The notes: a model not told the origin generated them from the letters alone. A stretch of 64,000 bases of DNA from Bacteroides rodentium JCM 16496 (GCF_000614125.1 NZ_BAKJ01000011.1:1-64000), one strand, 5' to 3'. Shown: positions 26,408-36,858, counted from the first letter of the stretch. Program-made: numbers and translations.

Positions 26408-26629
26408 CTAATGGAACACTTCCCGATATTCCTCGCAATCAAAGCAAGGGCAGGCTTTCTTCACACCGGGCAACTCCCGATGTCCCACAACCAGGGCTTG
26501 CGGAAAGAGGCGGTGGAGTTTCCAAAGCAGTTCCAGCAAGGCCACCCTCTGTTCCATGGTCCGGGTGTCGGAAGGTTTTCCGTCCGCATCCAATCTGCCT
26601 TCATAGCAGATGCCGATGCTGCAACGGTT
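26408..26629 (-). pseudogene. N-acetylmuramoyl-L-alanine amidase, 3' remnant
   Basis: About 74 residues (CSIGICYEGRLDADGKPSDT, ELLWKLHRLFPQ, VVGHRELPGVKKACPCFD) match the C-terminal half of the small amidases that commonly flank Bacteroides polysaccharide loci. The N-terminal half is missing; homology stops just before the gene at 26640. It is a truncation scar at the left edge of the LRAT module. Confidence 0.75.
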
Positions 26630-26639
26630 AAGAGAAAAT

Positions 26640-27005
26640 ATGAAATATGAGATATTTCTGAAACTCATTGATAAGGTTGATTATTTCTGGAATTTCCAAT
26701 ACTTATCAACTGGAGCAATATGGGTATTCATAATAGGCAGTGACCTTCATCTGAGATCTTCTCAGAAAGTAATTTTTACCCTAATTTACATTGCTTTTAT
26801 GTCATTCAATTATGCAGCACATCTGAGAGGCTATTTGTTTCTTGAGGCTTTCATTGCAGAGATAAAAAATGATGTCATGGATGATTTCAAAACTCAAAAG
26901 ATAAAACAGCGGGTACAGAAATTGTCCTATAAGAAGCAACGTATAATCTGTAGTGTTGTGTATGTAATTTTATCATGTATAACTGTTTATTTAATTTGGG
27001 CATAA
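26640..27005 (+). CDS. Small membrane protein next to the LRAT gene
   Basis: This 121-residue protein has about three membrane spans (YLSTGAIWVFIIG, VIFTLIYIAFMSFNYAAHL and IICSVVYVILSCITVYLIW). A basic stretch (KTQKIKQRVQKLSYKKQR) precedes the last span. I do not recognise it. It ends three bases before the LRAT gene on the same strand, so the two form a module, and its DNA is AT-rich relative to rmlB. The start at 26640 is the first ATG after the amidase remnant. Confidence 0.7.
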   Translation: MKYEIFLKLIDKVDYFWNFQYLSTGAIWVFIIGSDLHLRSSQKVIFTLIYIAFMSFNYAAHLRGYLFLEAFIAEIKNDVMDDFKTQKIKQRVQKLSYKKQRIICSVVYVILSCITVYLIWA

Positions 27006-27008
27006 AAA

Positions 27009-27848
27009 ATGTACGGAGAATACTTCAACTCAAACAGGCGTATTCCAGAAGAGGAATACGAAAACATAGAACCTGGCACACCAATCGTACTGTCGAACCC
27101 GAGTTGGGGCGCATTCAGACAGTTTGCCATTTTTGTCAATACAGAAACGATAGTCTATCAGAAGTATATCAAGCTGGAAGACGGAAGAGATGCCTATCAG
27201 ATACAAGTGATGTCACTTGAAAACTTTACTAATTATGGTGAGAACGTTCTGTTTGAATACAAACCAAGTTTCGAATATGCTACCGATACAGTAGTGGATA
27301 ATGCCCTGTCATTTGTAGATGACAACATTTATCTTGGGCTGAGAAGTGTTGTGGGAGATGATTTCGTGTTGGAATGCTTGGTAGGTACTGAAGAGTTCCC
27401 TTACGTGCTGCATAGCATGAATATCGGTTATCATTTGTCAGAGGAACGACGAAAATTGGTTAAATACCAGCATCATGCCATTACCATTGAAGGAGGGTGG
27501 GTTATTCATTTTGCGTCAACAGACCAAAGTGACAAACCAGTCATCACCCTGCAAAAAAACGCCAAATTACATAATCCGTGCTTGGTCACCCATGACAACG
27601 AGTCATTGCCAAGCAGACTGGATGCAAGAAATCGTGCCATGCTGGGGTTGATGGGCATTGTTCAGTTTCATAACTATAACCTTGTTACCAACAACTGCGA
27701 GCATTTTGCAAATTGGTGTAAAACCGGAAAGCATAAGAGCAAGCAGGTGTATAAAGCAATCGGTTCAACCGCGTGGTTGGCGTTGTCACTTATCACAAAA
27801 CGCCCCAATGCTTTGGTGGCCAAAATGATTAAGGACTATCTGTTCTGA
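27009..27848 (+). CDS. LRAT-family (NlpC/P60-like) protein
   Basis: This 279-residue protein has a C-terminal LRAT/H-rev107 domain. The histidine is in YQHHAITIEGGWVIHFA and the cysteine in the diagnostic NCEHFANWC. The N-terminal 135 residues match nothing I know. It has no signal peptide; a weak hydrophobic stretch lies near the C-terminus (STAWLALSLI). Family members are thiol acyltransferases or phospholipases. Its role here is unknown: lipid acyl transfer, or an effector or defence activity coupled to the small membrane protein before it. Confidence 0.8.
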   Translation: MYGEYFNSNRRIPEEEYENIEPGTPIVLSNPSWGAFRQFAIFVNTETIVYQKYIKLEDGRDAYQIQVMSLENFTNYGENVLFEYKPSFEYATDTVVDNALSFVDDNIYLGLRSVVGDDFVLECLVGTEEFPYVLHSMNIGYHLSEERRKLVKYQHHAITIEGGWVIHFASTDQSDKPVITLQKNAKLHNPCLVTHDNESLPSRLDARNRAMLGLMGIVQFHNYNLVTNNCEHFANWCKTGKHKSKQVYKAIGSTAWLALSLITKRPNALVAKMIKDYLF

Positions 27849-27861
27849 TACAAACAAGTCT

Positions 27862-27975
27862 GTGAGAACGAATAATCAAATAGCAAACTACCATGACTTG
27901 TCACTTGATGTAGCAAAAGGTATGTGTATCACGTTAGTGGTCATAGATTATATGTTTTTTTCATTCGACAAGTAG
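27862..27975 (+). pseudogene. Acyltransferase-3 N-terminal remnant
   Basis: The short frame reads LSLDVAKGMCITLVVIDYMF and then stops. This is the first membrane span of an acyltransferase-3 protein; compare YDMAKGLAILCIVLLHY in the gene at 33804. The remainder is missing. Confidence 0.65.
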
Positions 27976-28040
27976 GAGTAGATAACATTACTTATGGGGC
28001 GTATGAGAGGTATTATGAGGAGATGTATAAAAGAAAGTAA
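27976..28040 (+). pseudogene. Tail of a second rmlB-like gene
   Basis: DNITYGAYERYYEEMYKRK plus stop closely matches the rmlB C-terminus DHITSGEYEKYYEEMYKNR. It marks the right-hand scar of the segment inserted after rmlB. Confidence 0.7.
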
Positions 28041-28518
28041 CAAATTTAATAGGACGTAAAACAATAGAGTTTATGTAAATTAGATTTGTTATATATCGCG
28101 TGTGCGTGTATTTCTGTAGCATGAAATATATCGAACTCAAGTTTCGGATTTAGTATTCACGTAGTTTCCGCATAGGCTTGCATGGCAGTCAACCTTTTGC
28201 AGTTAGCGATAATTTGTTCCATCAGGATTTCATCGTCCATGCCAAGCATTTCGACAACAATTGCAACCACCTCCATACCTATCTCTTGCATCCCGTATCA
28301 AGATACCGGGTATCAGGGATATGCACCCGAAAAGGTGACCATCATACAGCCCATCAAAAAAGGAAAGATGCTTTCTGGGGGAAGACAAAGAGTTTAACAG
28401 ACAAGTCGCCTGTATTAGGGTGCGAATGTAAAAACTAATTAACGTAAAATCTAATACAAATATGACATTCAAGCACAAAAGTTACAGTGTCGAATATTTG
28501 GTAAAGTAAATTAACTAA
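28041..28518. other. Gene-poor gap before the flippase
   Basis: No convincing gene is seen. A 44-codon minus-strand frame (about 28157-28291, MQEIGMEVVAIVVEMLGMDD) and the opposing plus-strand frame (GYQGYAPEKVTIIQPIKKGK) both look protein-like, but neither is recognised. The region before 28519 is AT-rich and could hold a promoter for the second half of the locus. Confidence 0.4.
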
Positions 28519-30057
28519 ATGAGAAGAGAATCAAGGACAAAGAAAAGTCTGTTGAATGCGCGGATGAATATGTTGTGCTACTTCCTCACCTTGGTAGTGG
28601 CGTTCTTTACGCGCAAAACGCTACTTGACTATTTAGGTACCGAATTTATAGGACTGACCGGTACACTTCAAAGTCTGTTGGGCTTTCTCAATCTGGCGGA
28701 GTTAGGTGTGGGCAGTGCAATAGCATACGTGTTATACAAGCCCTTGTTCGATGAGGACGAGACGAAGATTGATGGTATAATCTCAGTCTTGGGCTATCTG
28801 TATCGGAAAATCGGGAGTTGCATTTTTATACTTGGCATCCTGTTGTCAGCCTTCTTGCCATGGATATTCGCTAATACGGGAATTTCATTAACGGTTGTAT
28901 ATATAGGGTTCTATTGCTTTTTGATATCTTCTATGTTCGGCTATTTTATCAGTTATAAAATCTCTATTCTATCGGCTGATCAGCGGAATTATGTGATTAC
29001 AGGTTTCTTCCAGCTTGTAAATACCGTGAAGGTCATTCTCCAAATGGCATTGGCCTATTATACCCGTAGCTTTTATCTGTTTTTTGCCTTAGAGTTGTTA
29101 AGTGGTTTCATTCTTTCCATGTTGCTCAACCATAAGGTTTATCAATATTATCCTTGGTTGAAGACTGATGTAAGAACCGGCAAGGAACTGTATAAGGACT
29201 ATCCCGAAATAGGGAAATACATCAAGCAACTTTTTACCCATAAGGTGGGAAGTTTTGTTCAAATGCAGATGCTGCCTATTTTGATATATGCTTTCGCCTC
29301 GCTTCCCACGGTGGCTCTTTATGCAAACTACACACTTGTTACGCAACGCATTCAAGGACTATTGGGAGGAATACTTGATAGTACAAATGCAGGAGTGGGC
29401 AGCTTGATATCGGAAGGTGATCAACAAAAAATATGGAGTGTTTATAAACAACTGTTTGCTTTACGTATGTTTGCTGCCGGTGTGCTGACTTTATGTGTAT
29501 CCTACCTGATTTCTTCTTTTATTTCACTATGGTTGGGGCAAGAATACATATTGCCTGATATAATAGTGTATTTGATTATCCTCCAACTGTTCTTGCAGAT
29601 GCTTCGGGGAGTGACAGAACAATTCCTGTTTGGCTACGGACTGTTCTATGATGTTTGGGCGCCTTTGGTTGAATCTGCCTTATTTATTATTTTGTCTATC
29701 GTGTTCGGATCCATATATGGACTGCCCGGAGTGCTGGCCGGCCCTGTTGGAGCCACATTGATTATCATTCATGGATGGAAACCTTATTTCCTTTTCACAA
29801 AAGGATTCAAGCTTCCTATAACGAATTACGTGAAACTACTCTTGGCGCACCTATTCCCATTATTTATAGGCTACATAGGGAGCATAAAGATGATGGAATA
29901 TCTCATACCCCTTATTCATGGACTACACAAATGGTTGCATTGGATAATTCAAGCCGCGATATTCACTGTGGTTTTCGCTTGTTTTACATTTACATTATAT
30001 TACATTGCCTCGTCTGCTTTTAGAACATTTGTTCATCGTTTCTTAAAAAGAAAATAG
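28519..30057 (+). CDS. Wzx-type polysaccharide flippase
   Basis: This 512-residue, very hydrophobic protein has about 12-14 spans and the MATE-like polysaccharide transporter N-terminus (RTKKSLLNARMNMLCYFLTL; FLNLAELGVGSAIAYVLY). It would move lipid-linked repeat units across the inner membrane for the Wzy-like polymerase at 34792. It opens the second half of the locus. Confidence 0.9.
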   Translation: MRRESRTKKSLLNARMNMLCYFLTLVVAFFTRKTLLDYLGTEFIGLTGTLQSLLGFLNLAELGVGSAIAYVLYKPLFDEDETKIDGIISVLGYLYRKIGSCIFILGILLSAFLPWIFANTGISLTVVYIGFYCFLISSMFGYFISYKISILSADQRNYVITGFFQLVNTVKVILQMALAYYTRSFYLFFALELLSGFILSMLLNHKVYQYYPWLKTDVRTGKELYKDYPEIGKYIKQLFTHKVGSFVQMQMLPILIYAFASLPTVALYANYTLVTQRIQGLLGGILDSTNAGVGSLISEGDQQKIWSVYKQLFALRMFAAGVLTLCVSYLISSFISLWLGQEYILPDIIVYLIILQLFLQMLRGVTEQFLFGYGLFYDVWAPLVESALFIILSIVFGSIYGLPGVLAGPVGATLIIIHGWKPYFLFTKGFKLPITNYVKLLLAHLFPLFIGYIGSIKMMEYLIPLIHGLHKWLHWIIQAAIFTVVFACFTFTLYYIASSAFRTFVHRFLKRK

Positions 30058-30065
30058 ATATTGAT

Positions 30066-31061
30066 ATGAATAACTATATTATTCAAAGTGTTAGCTGCAT
30101 AGTCCCAGCATATAATTCAGCAATGACAATTCATGCTTGCATTAATGGATTGCTGGGGCAGACGTTTCAGAACATTGAGATTATCATCGTTGACGATGGG
30201 TCCAAAGACGGTACTGGAAAACTCTGTGATGAATATGCCGAGAAATATAAGAATGTAAAAGTGATTCATCAGGATAATGGTGGAGTGAGTAGAGCGCGTA
30301 ATACGGCATTAAAGTATGCAACCGGTGATAGGATCATATTTGTGGATGCAGATGATGAGATTCAAGCTACGTATGTGGAAAATCTAATCGCTGAAGAAGC
30401 TGATTGGGTGTTGGGTGGATATATGAATGGGGCGCATATAATCGCTATACAGAGTCAACACTATATAGATAGTGAGATTCCGCAATTTTTTTCTACGCAT
30501 TTTCATCGTTTATATTCAACGGTGCCTTGGGGGAAACTTTATAAAAGGAGTATAATTCAGAATAATAATTTGAAGTTCGACCCAAATATTCGTTTAGGCG
30601 AGGATTTAATATTTAATCTAAATTATTTACTTCATTGCGACAGCGTTGTTACCATATCGTCAACCGGATACAACTACATTCAAGAAGAATTTGGAGCGGA
30701 TAGATATAATCTGAAAATAGAAGAAATAGAATACACCCTCAATCAAGTGAGTAAAGGAATGGAACTATTAAGCCAAAAGTATGAAAATACAAAATTTACC
30801 AGTGAAGCAATAAAACGAACTTTAATCGGTGCATACCCTTTAGATTATATTCTTAATGGTCGATACGATGAATATGAAGCACTTTATTTTAGTACCTTCT
30901 TTGAAAAAGACAGAAAGGTATTTTGGAATGATGCAATTTGTAGTCCTTTTATGAGAGGTACAAGAAAAATTAAATATTTAATAAAGAAGCACCAATATGC
31001 AATAGCACTGCATCTGATGTTGCAATTGCTTTATGCCTATTGTAAATATTCCATGCGATGA
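30066..31061 (+). CDS. Glycosyltransferase family 2
   Basis: This 331-residue GT-A enzyme begins VSCIVPAYNSAMTIHACING, has IIVDDGSKDGT and the metal-binding FVDADDE, and ends in a helical tail. Donor and acceptor are not predictable. It overlaps the next gene by 4 bp (ATGA). Confidence 0.92.
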   Translation: MNNYIIQSVSCIVPAYNSAMTIHACINGLLGQTFQNIEIIIVDDGSKDGTGKLCDEYAEKYKNVKVIHQDNGGVSRARNTALKYATGDRIIFVDADDEIQATYVENLIAEEADWVLGGYMNGAHIIAIQSQHYIDSEIPQFFSTHFHRLYSTVPWGKLYKRSIIQNNNLKFDPNIRLGEDLIFNLNYLLHCDSVVTISSTGYNYIQEEFGADRYNLKIEEIEYTLNQVSKGMELLSQKYENTKFTSEAIKRTLIGAYPLDYILNGRYDEYEALYFSTFFEKDRKVFWNDAICSPFMRGTRKIKYLIKKHQYAIALHLMLQLLYAYCKYSMR

Positions 31062-32925
31062 GATTAGCTACATTTGACATTTTTGATACAGTCTTATTAC
31101 GTAAATGTGGGAATCCGGAAGTGGTTCTTCCTATTTTGGCCCAACGTCTTTATCCAAAAGACCGATATAGGCGCGAAGCCTTTCTTATTTGGCGACACAC
31201 TGTTAAGGGAGAAACATTTGAGGCCATGTATGCTTCAGCCATTGGTGCAGGTTTAGATGGATATAGTACTGACGAACTGATGCAAATGGAATTGAAGGTA
31301 GAGGCAGAGATGCTAATGGCTAACCCTATGATGCAAGACAAAATCAATGACTATCGTAGTAAAGGATATGTTATAAAATTTGTCTCGGATATGTATTTGA
31401 GCTCTTCTTTTTTAAAAGAAATTCTGCTTCGAGAAAATTGTGCAGAGGCTACAGATGAGGTTATTGTTTCTTGCGAATGGAGTGCCCGTAAGGACAATGG
31501 TGGTCTATTTCGAAAAATAAGAGGTACATATCATCCCGAAACGTGGATACATCATGGCGATAACAAGCGAAGCGATGTGAAGATGGCACGGAAGAATGGG
31601 GTGAATGCACGTTGGATAGATACAACCTATACGCCTATTGAGGCGCGGTTGATGTCACAGGCACGGTCGTTTCGCAACGGCTGGCAATTGAAATGGCTGG
31701 TGGGCATCAGCCGTATGGCACGGTTGCGTGGCTTAAATACTCCCGAAGCGGTTTTTGCTGCCGACTATGTAGCACCTACTTACTTGCCTTTTGTAATTGA
31801 CATAATTAAAGAGGCAAAAGAGCAGCATATCGACTATTTGCAGTTCCTCTCGCGCGACGGGTATATTATGTTGGAGATGGCTAAGGCATTGGATCCAGAT
31901 AATGTGAAACTCAATTATTTATTCGTTTCGCGACGCTCGCTGATACAAGCTTATCTGAGCGAAATGGAAGAACAAGGTTTCTTGGATATCATAGACAAGC
32001 ATTCGTTGTTGCGTAAGCGGGTAGATGATTTGCTGTGGCTGTTCCAGACCACCCGTATGGAGATGCGACAACGTTTCGGCATCGAGTTTAATTATGACAA
32101 GGTTACTACGCAAGTTCAGTCGGATGATTTTTTGCAAAAGATATTCCATCATCCTACGTTTACGCCTTGGTTAAAGGAACAATGCGGCCAGGCATTGCTT
32201 CTTGCCCTTGATTATTTCCGTCAGGAGGGAATCTTAGGTAGCAGCCGTTCGCTTATGGTGGATGTAGGATGGTTAGGTACATCACGGCTCATGCTCAACC
32301 GTATAGTGAAGGCTCAAGGTAGTCTGCAAGTGCCCACTTACTATTTAGGGGTACGGGCTGATGTCTTGCCTCGTTGCTATGGTGACTATAAACCCTATTT
32401 CCCCATGGGGCAACTTGATACTACGGCTACGGCTGTGATAGAGTCCTACTTTTCGGCATCGCCTTATCCAACAACCGTGGGGTATAAGCGTAATACTGAT
32501 GGGGTTACTCCTTTGTTTCCAGAAGGCGAAGCTATCAAGATACTGACACGGTGCGGATGAATCGCGAAGTCGGTGTTGCGATGGGAAAAATGGTACGTGA
32601 AATGAGGGAGGTAGATTCAACATTGCTTTACTTTTGGGCAAAAACTACCATTGATTCCTTGTCGCGACTTTCCGATGCAGTCAATCTCTCACCACTCACT
32701 CGTATAGGCGGTTCCGACTTCTTTTTCTCATTGGTCAAACGCTTGTCAATAGGAGAATTGTTCAAGGTGATTTTCTTGGGCGGACGTGTTTCCGGTTTCG
32801 ACAAGGGAAGTTTATACTATACGGTGGGGAAAAGATGGTATAAAGCACTATTGCCCATTTATAACTTCAGCTCTGCTTGCAGGAGAAAACTTTTCCTGTT
32901 GATGATGAGGAAAAAGAAACAATAA
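31058..32925 (+). CDS. Large HAD-like protein of polysaccharide loci, frame-broken
   Basis: The N-terminus is a HAD-type domain (TFDIFDTVLLRKCG, VKFVSDMYLSSSF after one shift, HHGDNKRSDVKMAR). A large C-terminal domain follows (YLQFLSRDGYIMLEMAKAL, LFVSRRSL, MVDVGWLGTSR). Proteins of this layout occur beside GT2 enzymes in capsule loci; the reaction is unknown to me, perhaps phosphotransfer or phosphatase. One A lost near 32538 splits the gene; the second frame continues with RMNREVGVAMGKMV to 32925. Restored length is 622 residues. Confidence 0.78.
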
Positions 32926-32943
32926 GGAAAATACTGACCGAAG

Positions 32944-33798
32944 ATGACAATCCCCGTAATATTATTGAACTATAATTCGTCTACCGATTGCCACAAATGC
33001 ATTTCTTTTTTGAAGAAACAGGAGGGTATACAGATTGAGATTGTGGTGGTAGACAACTGCTCTGTGGAGGCAGATTTACAAAACTTGCGCACCTTATGCA
33101 GCGAGCAAGGCTGTACACTCCTTGAAAACAAAGAGAACCGTGGCTACAATGCCGGTAACAATATAGGATTGCGCTATGCCGCAAAGAAAGGCTATGAATA
33201 TGCATTGATTGCCAATCCTGATATAGAGTTCCCGCAAACGGACTATTTGGTTCGTATGGTGGAACGGATGCGGCAGGATAAACAGATTGTGGTATGTGGC
33301 AGCGACATTGTGACACCGGATGGAGTGCATCAGAATCCGATGCGCCGGGAAGGGCACTGGAGTAGCAGTTGGAACTGGGTGACTGTTCCTTTCAAGAAAA
33401 AGAAAACAGATACATACGATTTTATAGACAATTACCGGGAGAGCCATTTTTGTAGTAAGGTTAGCGGTTGCTGCCTGATAGTGCGTATGGACTTTATGCA
33501 AAGCATCAGTTTTTTTGACGAAAACGTGTTCCTGTATTGCGAAGAGGCCATACTGGCAAAGCAAGTGGAAAGGGTTGGTAAAAAAACATACTACTTGGCG
33601 GATATACAGGCGGTACACCGACATATAAAATCGGAAAAAGGAGATCCGATAAAACGCTATAAGAACTGGGAAAAAGCACGAATTTATTTTATAAAGCGCT
33701 ATAGCGGCTTTTCTGTTCTTGGAAGATGCATGGCTATATTATCCATACAAACATATATTGCACTATTGATTTTTCATTATAAATCTGCACATAGATAA
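32944..33798 (+). CDS. Glycosyltransferase family 2 (rhamnosyltransferase-like)
   Basis: This 284-residue GT2 has VILLNYNSSTDCHKCISFL, VVVDNCSVEADLQNL, NRGYNAGNNIGL and the DxD-like ANPDIEFPQ. The long-NAGN pattern is typical of WbbL/rhamnosyltransferase-type members, which would fit the dTDP-rhamnose genes upstream; that is inference. Confidence 0.9.
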   Translation: MTIPVILLNYNSSTDCHKCISFLKKQEGIQIEIVVVDNCSVEADLQNLRTLCSEQGCTLLENKENRGYNAGNNIGLRYAAKKGYEYALIANPDIEFPQTDYLVRMVERMRQDKQIVVCGSDIVTPDGVHQNPMRREGHWSSSWNWVTVPFKKKKTDTYDFIDNYRESHFCSKVSGCCLIVRMDFMQSISFFDENVFLYCEEAILAKQVERVGKKTYYLADIQAVHRHIKSEKGDPIKRYKNWEKARIYFIKRYSGFSVLGRCMAILSIQTYIALLIFHYKSAHR

Positions 33799-33803
33799 CA
33801 CTT

Positions 33804-34795
33804 ATGCAAAGAGAAAGATATATGATATGGCGAAGGGACTGGCTATTTTGTGTATTGTGTTGTTGCATTATGAAAATGGTCTGTTCCCTACTGAGGTGAA
33901 TACCTTTGTCGGTTCTTTTATGATATCGATGTTTTATGTGACATCCGGATGGTTGATGGCCAGTCGGAAAAACATCTCCACAACCAAAGAACTGCTTCAA
34001 AAGCGTTGGAAACAATTGGGTATTCCTTATTGTTACTGGACCGTCATAATTCTTGTTTTTGATTTTATTCTCCTGCTTGCAGGGTATTATGACTTAAACC
34101 TTATTGCAAGAGAAGCTTATAAATCAGTAACATTAAGAGGAATTGGGACTTTGTGGTTTCTTCCAGCATTGTTTTGGGGAGAGTTAGTCTGGCATTGGCT
34201 CTACAAGAAGAAAATATGGATACAAACTGCTGTTTTTCTTGCCATAATAGCTTATATGAATATCTACCATCACATTTTTGATGCTCAACAAGAAACTATC
34301 TACCGTATAATCAATGCCCCTTTTAGAACCATGCTCAACATATCAGGAGCCTGCATTGGTATTGCCGGAGGTTACTATTTTTTTCATTTGATAGGGAAAA
34401 AGTTTTCAAACTTATCACGGAAACAATTATTGTCAATAGGCATTTGTTTATGTACATCAGCCTTCGTGTTGGTTAACTATTTACCGGAGCCCTTGTCATT
34501 TTTCAATATGATTTTGGCTTCATTGATAGGTCCTTGGGGCATTCTTTGCCTTTCAAAAGCCACCCAAGACTGTCGCATTATGAACTACTTTGATTTCTGG
34601 GGAAGAAATTCGTTGTTATTGATGGTTACTCACTATTCCATTATAGAGGTTCTTTTTCAATGGGGTGCGGAAGGCGTTTTTCATGAAACTTTCTCGCATT
34701 GGGTTTCCTTAGCTTGTTTTTGCCTTTCTATGCCTATTCAGCATTTGCTTGTCCCTCTGTTTGACAAACATTTTAAATCTCTATTAGGAAAATGA
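33804..34795 (+). CDS. Acyltransferase-3 family membrane protein, frame-broken start
   Basis: This integral membrane O-acyltransferase has about ten spans; it begins YDMAKGLAILCIVLLHYENG and has GTLWFLPALFWGELVW. It probably adds an acetyl or similar group to the glycan. The intact frame begins at 33827. The natural start ATG at 33804 (MQREKIYDMAKG) is reached if one A is restored near 33816, giving 330 residues. It overlaps the next gene by 4 bp. Confidence 0.88.
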
Positions 34796-35988
34796 TTCAG
34801 ATTGGTTCTTTATTTACACATCGCTCATTGGCAATCGTGTATCTAATAGTGATGTGTACGCAAATTCTCTTTGTAGAGGGATTCGGAGTAAGTCCGTTGA
34901 AGATTGTACTCATGTCATTGGCTCCATTTATACTTACCACAAAAGTTCCTTATCTATCCAAAGCTTTTCTCATAGGAACACTTTATATTATAGTGGTGTT
35001 TTTTTGTGCCACTATGCAATCTTATGTCCGTGTTTCCACCATCGGATATCTGTTCATGTTCGTTATAACGTTCATCATGTATTATAATCTGGTATATGAT
35101 GGCGCATTCTCGTTTGATGATTATAGGAAACTCTTGCAGGTGTTTATATGGGCGTTTTTCTATTGTGCCGTATTACAACAACTTTTTTCCGCTGTAGGTT
35201 TACGATATATGCCTGTTTTAAATATGGTAGGGCAGACTTATTTGTCACCTATCCATTTTAATACACTTACTTTCGAGCCTTCTTCATCCGCGCGCATATT
35301 GGCTTTCCTGTTTTTAGGCTTTCTGCGAATGGAGGAACTGTATTTAGGCAATAAACCCAGTTTCCGCTATTTATGGGACAATCATAGAAAAATCGTATTT
35401 GCGTTCTTGTATGTAATGTTATTTATGGGAAGTGGTACGGCAATTATTGCTTTAATCCTCTTATCCTTGTATTTTATTGAAAAGAAATATATTGTTCATA
35501 TGCTATTAGCATTTTCTTTGGGATATGCAATTTTGACAAATGTTGACTATTTACCCGCGAAACGAATGTTGGTAACCGTAAATGCAGTGATGACATTGGA
35601 TGTAAATGAAATAACCATAGCCGATAATAGTGCGGCTGCACGTATCAACCCGTTAGTAAACACGTTGACTAATACAGATTTAACCTCGTCTGAAACTTGG
35701 TTCGGAAAAGGTACTGTATCTGTGGAACAGAGAAATAATTGGTATTCCACTTTGAAAACAGCCAAAATGGGGAATATCGATCAATACGGACTTATCAGTT
35801 TTATTGTAGCAATATCTTTGATTTTTATGTGTTGTATTCCACGTTTTCTATCAGTAGAAACCTTACTTGCTTTTTTTCTGATTGGAATGACCATTAATAA
35901 CTTCTCTTACATTTGGGGGTGCTATTTCATCTTAGCAACAACGAAATATTTTTATAATAACTATACATCAGATGAACAAGATAATTAA
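34792..35988 (+). CDS. Wzy-like polysaccharide polymerase
   Basis: This 398-residue protein has about ten membrane spans and one large periplasmic loop (about 270-340, TLTNTDLTSSETWFGKGTVS). That is the usual topology of Wzy/O-antigen polymerases, whose sequences are poorly conserved. No other polymerase is present in the locus, which supports the call. It overlaps the following GT2 gene by 17 bp. Confidence 0.8.
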   Translation: MIQIGSLFTHRSLAIVYLIVMCTQILFVEGFGVSPLKIVLMSLAPFILTTKVPYLSKAFLIGTLYIIVVFFCATMQSYVRVSTIGYLFMFVITFIMYYNLVYDGAFSFDDYRKLLQVFIWAFFYCAVLQQLFSAVGLRYMPVLNMVGQTYLSPIHFNTLTFEPSSSARILAFLFLGFLRMEELYLGNKPSFRYLWDNHRKIVFAFLYVMLFMGSGTAIIALILLSLYFIEKKYIVHMLLAFSLGYAILTNVDYLPAKRMLVTVNAVMTLDVNEITIADNSAAARINPLVNTLTNTDLTSSETWFGKGTVSVEQRNNWYSTLKTAKMGNIDQYGLISFIVAISLIFMCCIPRFLSVETLLAFFLIGMTINNFSYIWGCYFILATTKYFYNNYTSDEQDN

Positions 35989-36826
35989 CACAAAGCCCAT
36001 TGCCATACTGATGGCAACCTACAATGGCGAAAAGTATTTGGATGCACAGATAGAGAGTATTTTATCGCAAACCAATAATGAATGGACACTCTATATTCAA
36101 GATGATGGTTCGAAAGACAAGACTTTAGACATTATCAAAAAATACTCTGACAATAATCGAATTATGTGGGTTGACAGTGGTTTGACAAGACAAGGGTGTT
36201 GTATGAATTTCATGACTTTACTCAATATGGTGGAAAGCTGATATTATATGTTCTGTGACCAAGATGATGTGTGGCTTCCGGAAAAGGTTCAAATAAGTAT
36301 CGACAAAGTTAGAGAATTGGAGAAAACAAACCCTGACAAACCTATTTTAATCCACACCGATAAGAAAAGGGTGGATGCGGATTTAAATATAATATTGGAG
36401 AGTGAATTAAATCGCACCAATCTTCCTATTGAGAAACTGAATAAATTGATGAAAGAAAGGAATTCATTAGAGCAACTCAGATTAGGCACATTTATAGCCG
36501 GTTGCGTGATGTGCTTCAACCACAGGGCAAAAGAGGTTTCTTTTCCATTCAATAATTCAAGAATGCAGGATAGTGTTATTGCTATGGCCGTGGCAGCTAA
36601 CGAGGGAATCATTGCTACGGTTTATCGGCCTACGATGCTTTACAGAATACATACACATAACACTTGTGGCGAAGTAGAAACCTCGATGTTGAATAAGTTG
36701 AGAAATATAACTAATACATTGAATGGGAATTTACGAATGTATTATCTTTATAAAGTTTACGGTGGGGGTAATTTGCTGAATTTCATATATTTACGATTTA
36801 GAAGATTTGCAATTAGAGGATTTTGA
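35972..36826 (+). CDS. Glycosyltransferase family 2 with in-frame stop
   Basis: A GT2 enzyme of about 284 residues: PIAILMATYNGEKYLDAQIE, YIQDDGSKDKTLDI, MFCDQDDVWLPEK and MLYRIHTHN. A TGA at 36239-36241 interrupts it between VES and YYMFCDQDD, in the same frame, where the family usually has an aspartate (DYYMFCDQDD). Two offsetting base errors or a real nonsense change could explain it. If real, the gene is inactive. Confidence 0.8.
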
Positions 36827-36858
36827 AAAAATAGAAACAATCTTTTATACAAAGAGTG

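Noticed and set aside
36239..36241. Selenocysteine at the in-frame TGA
   Set aside because: The position is an ordinary aspartate in GT2 enzymes, and no selenocysteine hairpin follows the codon.
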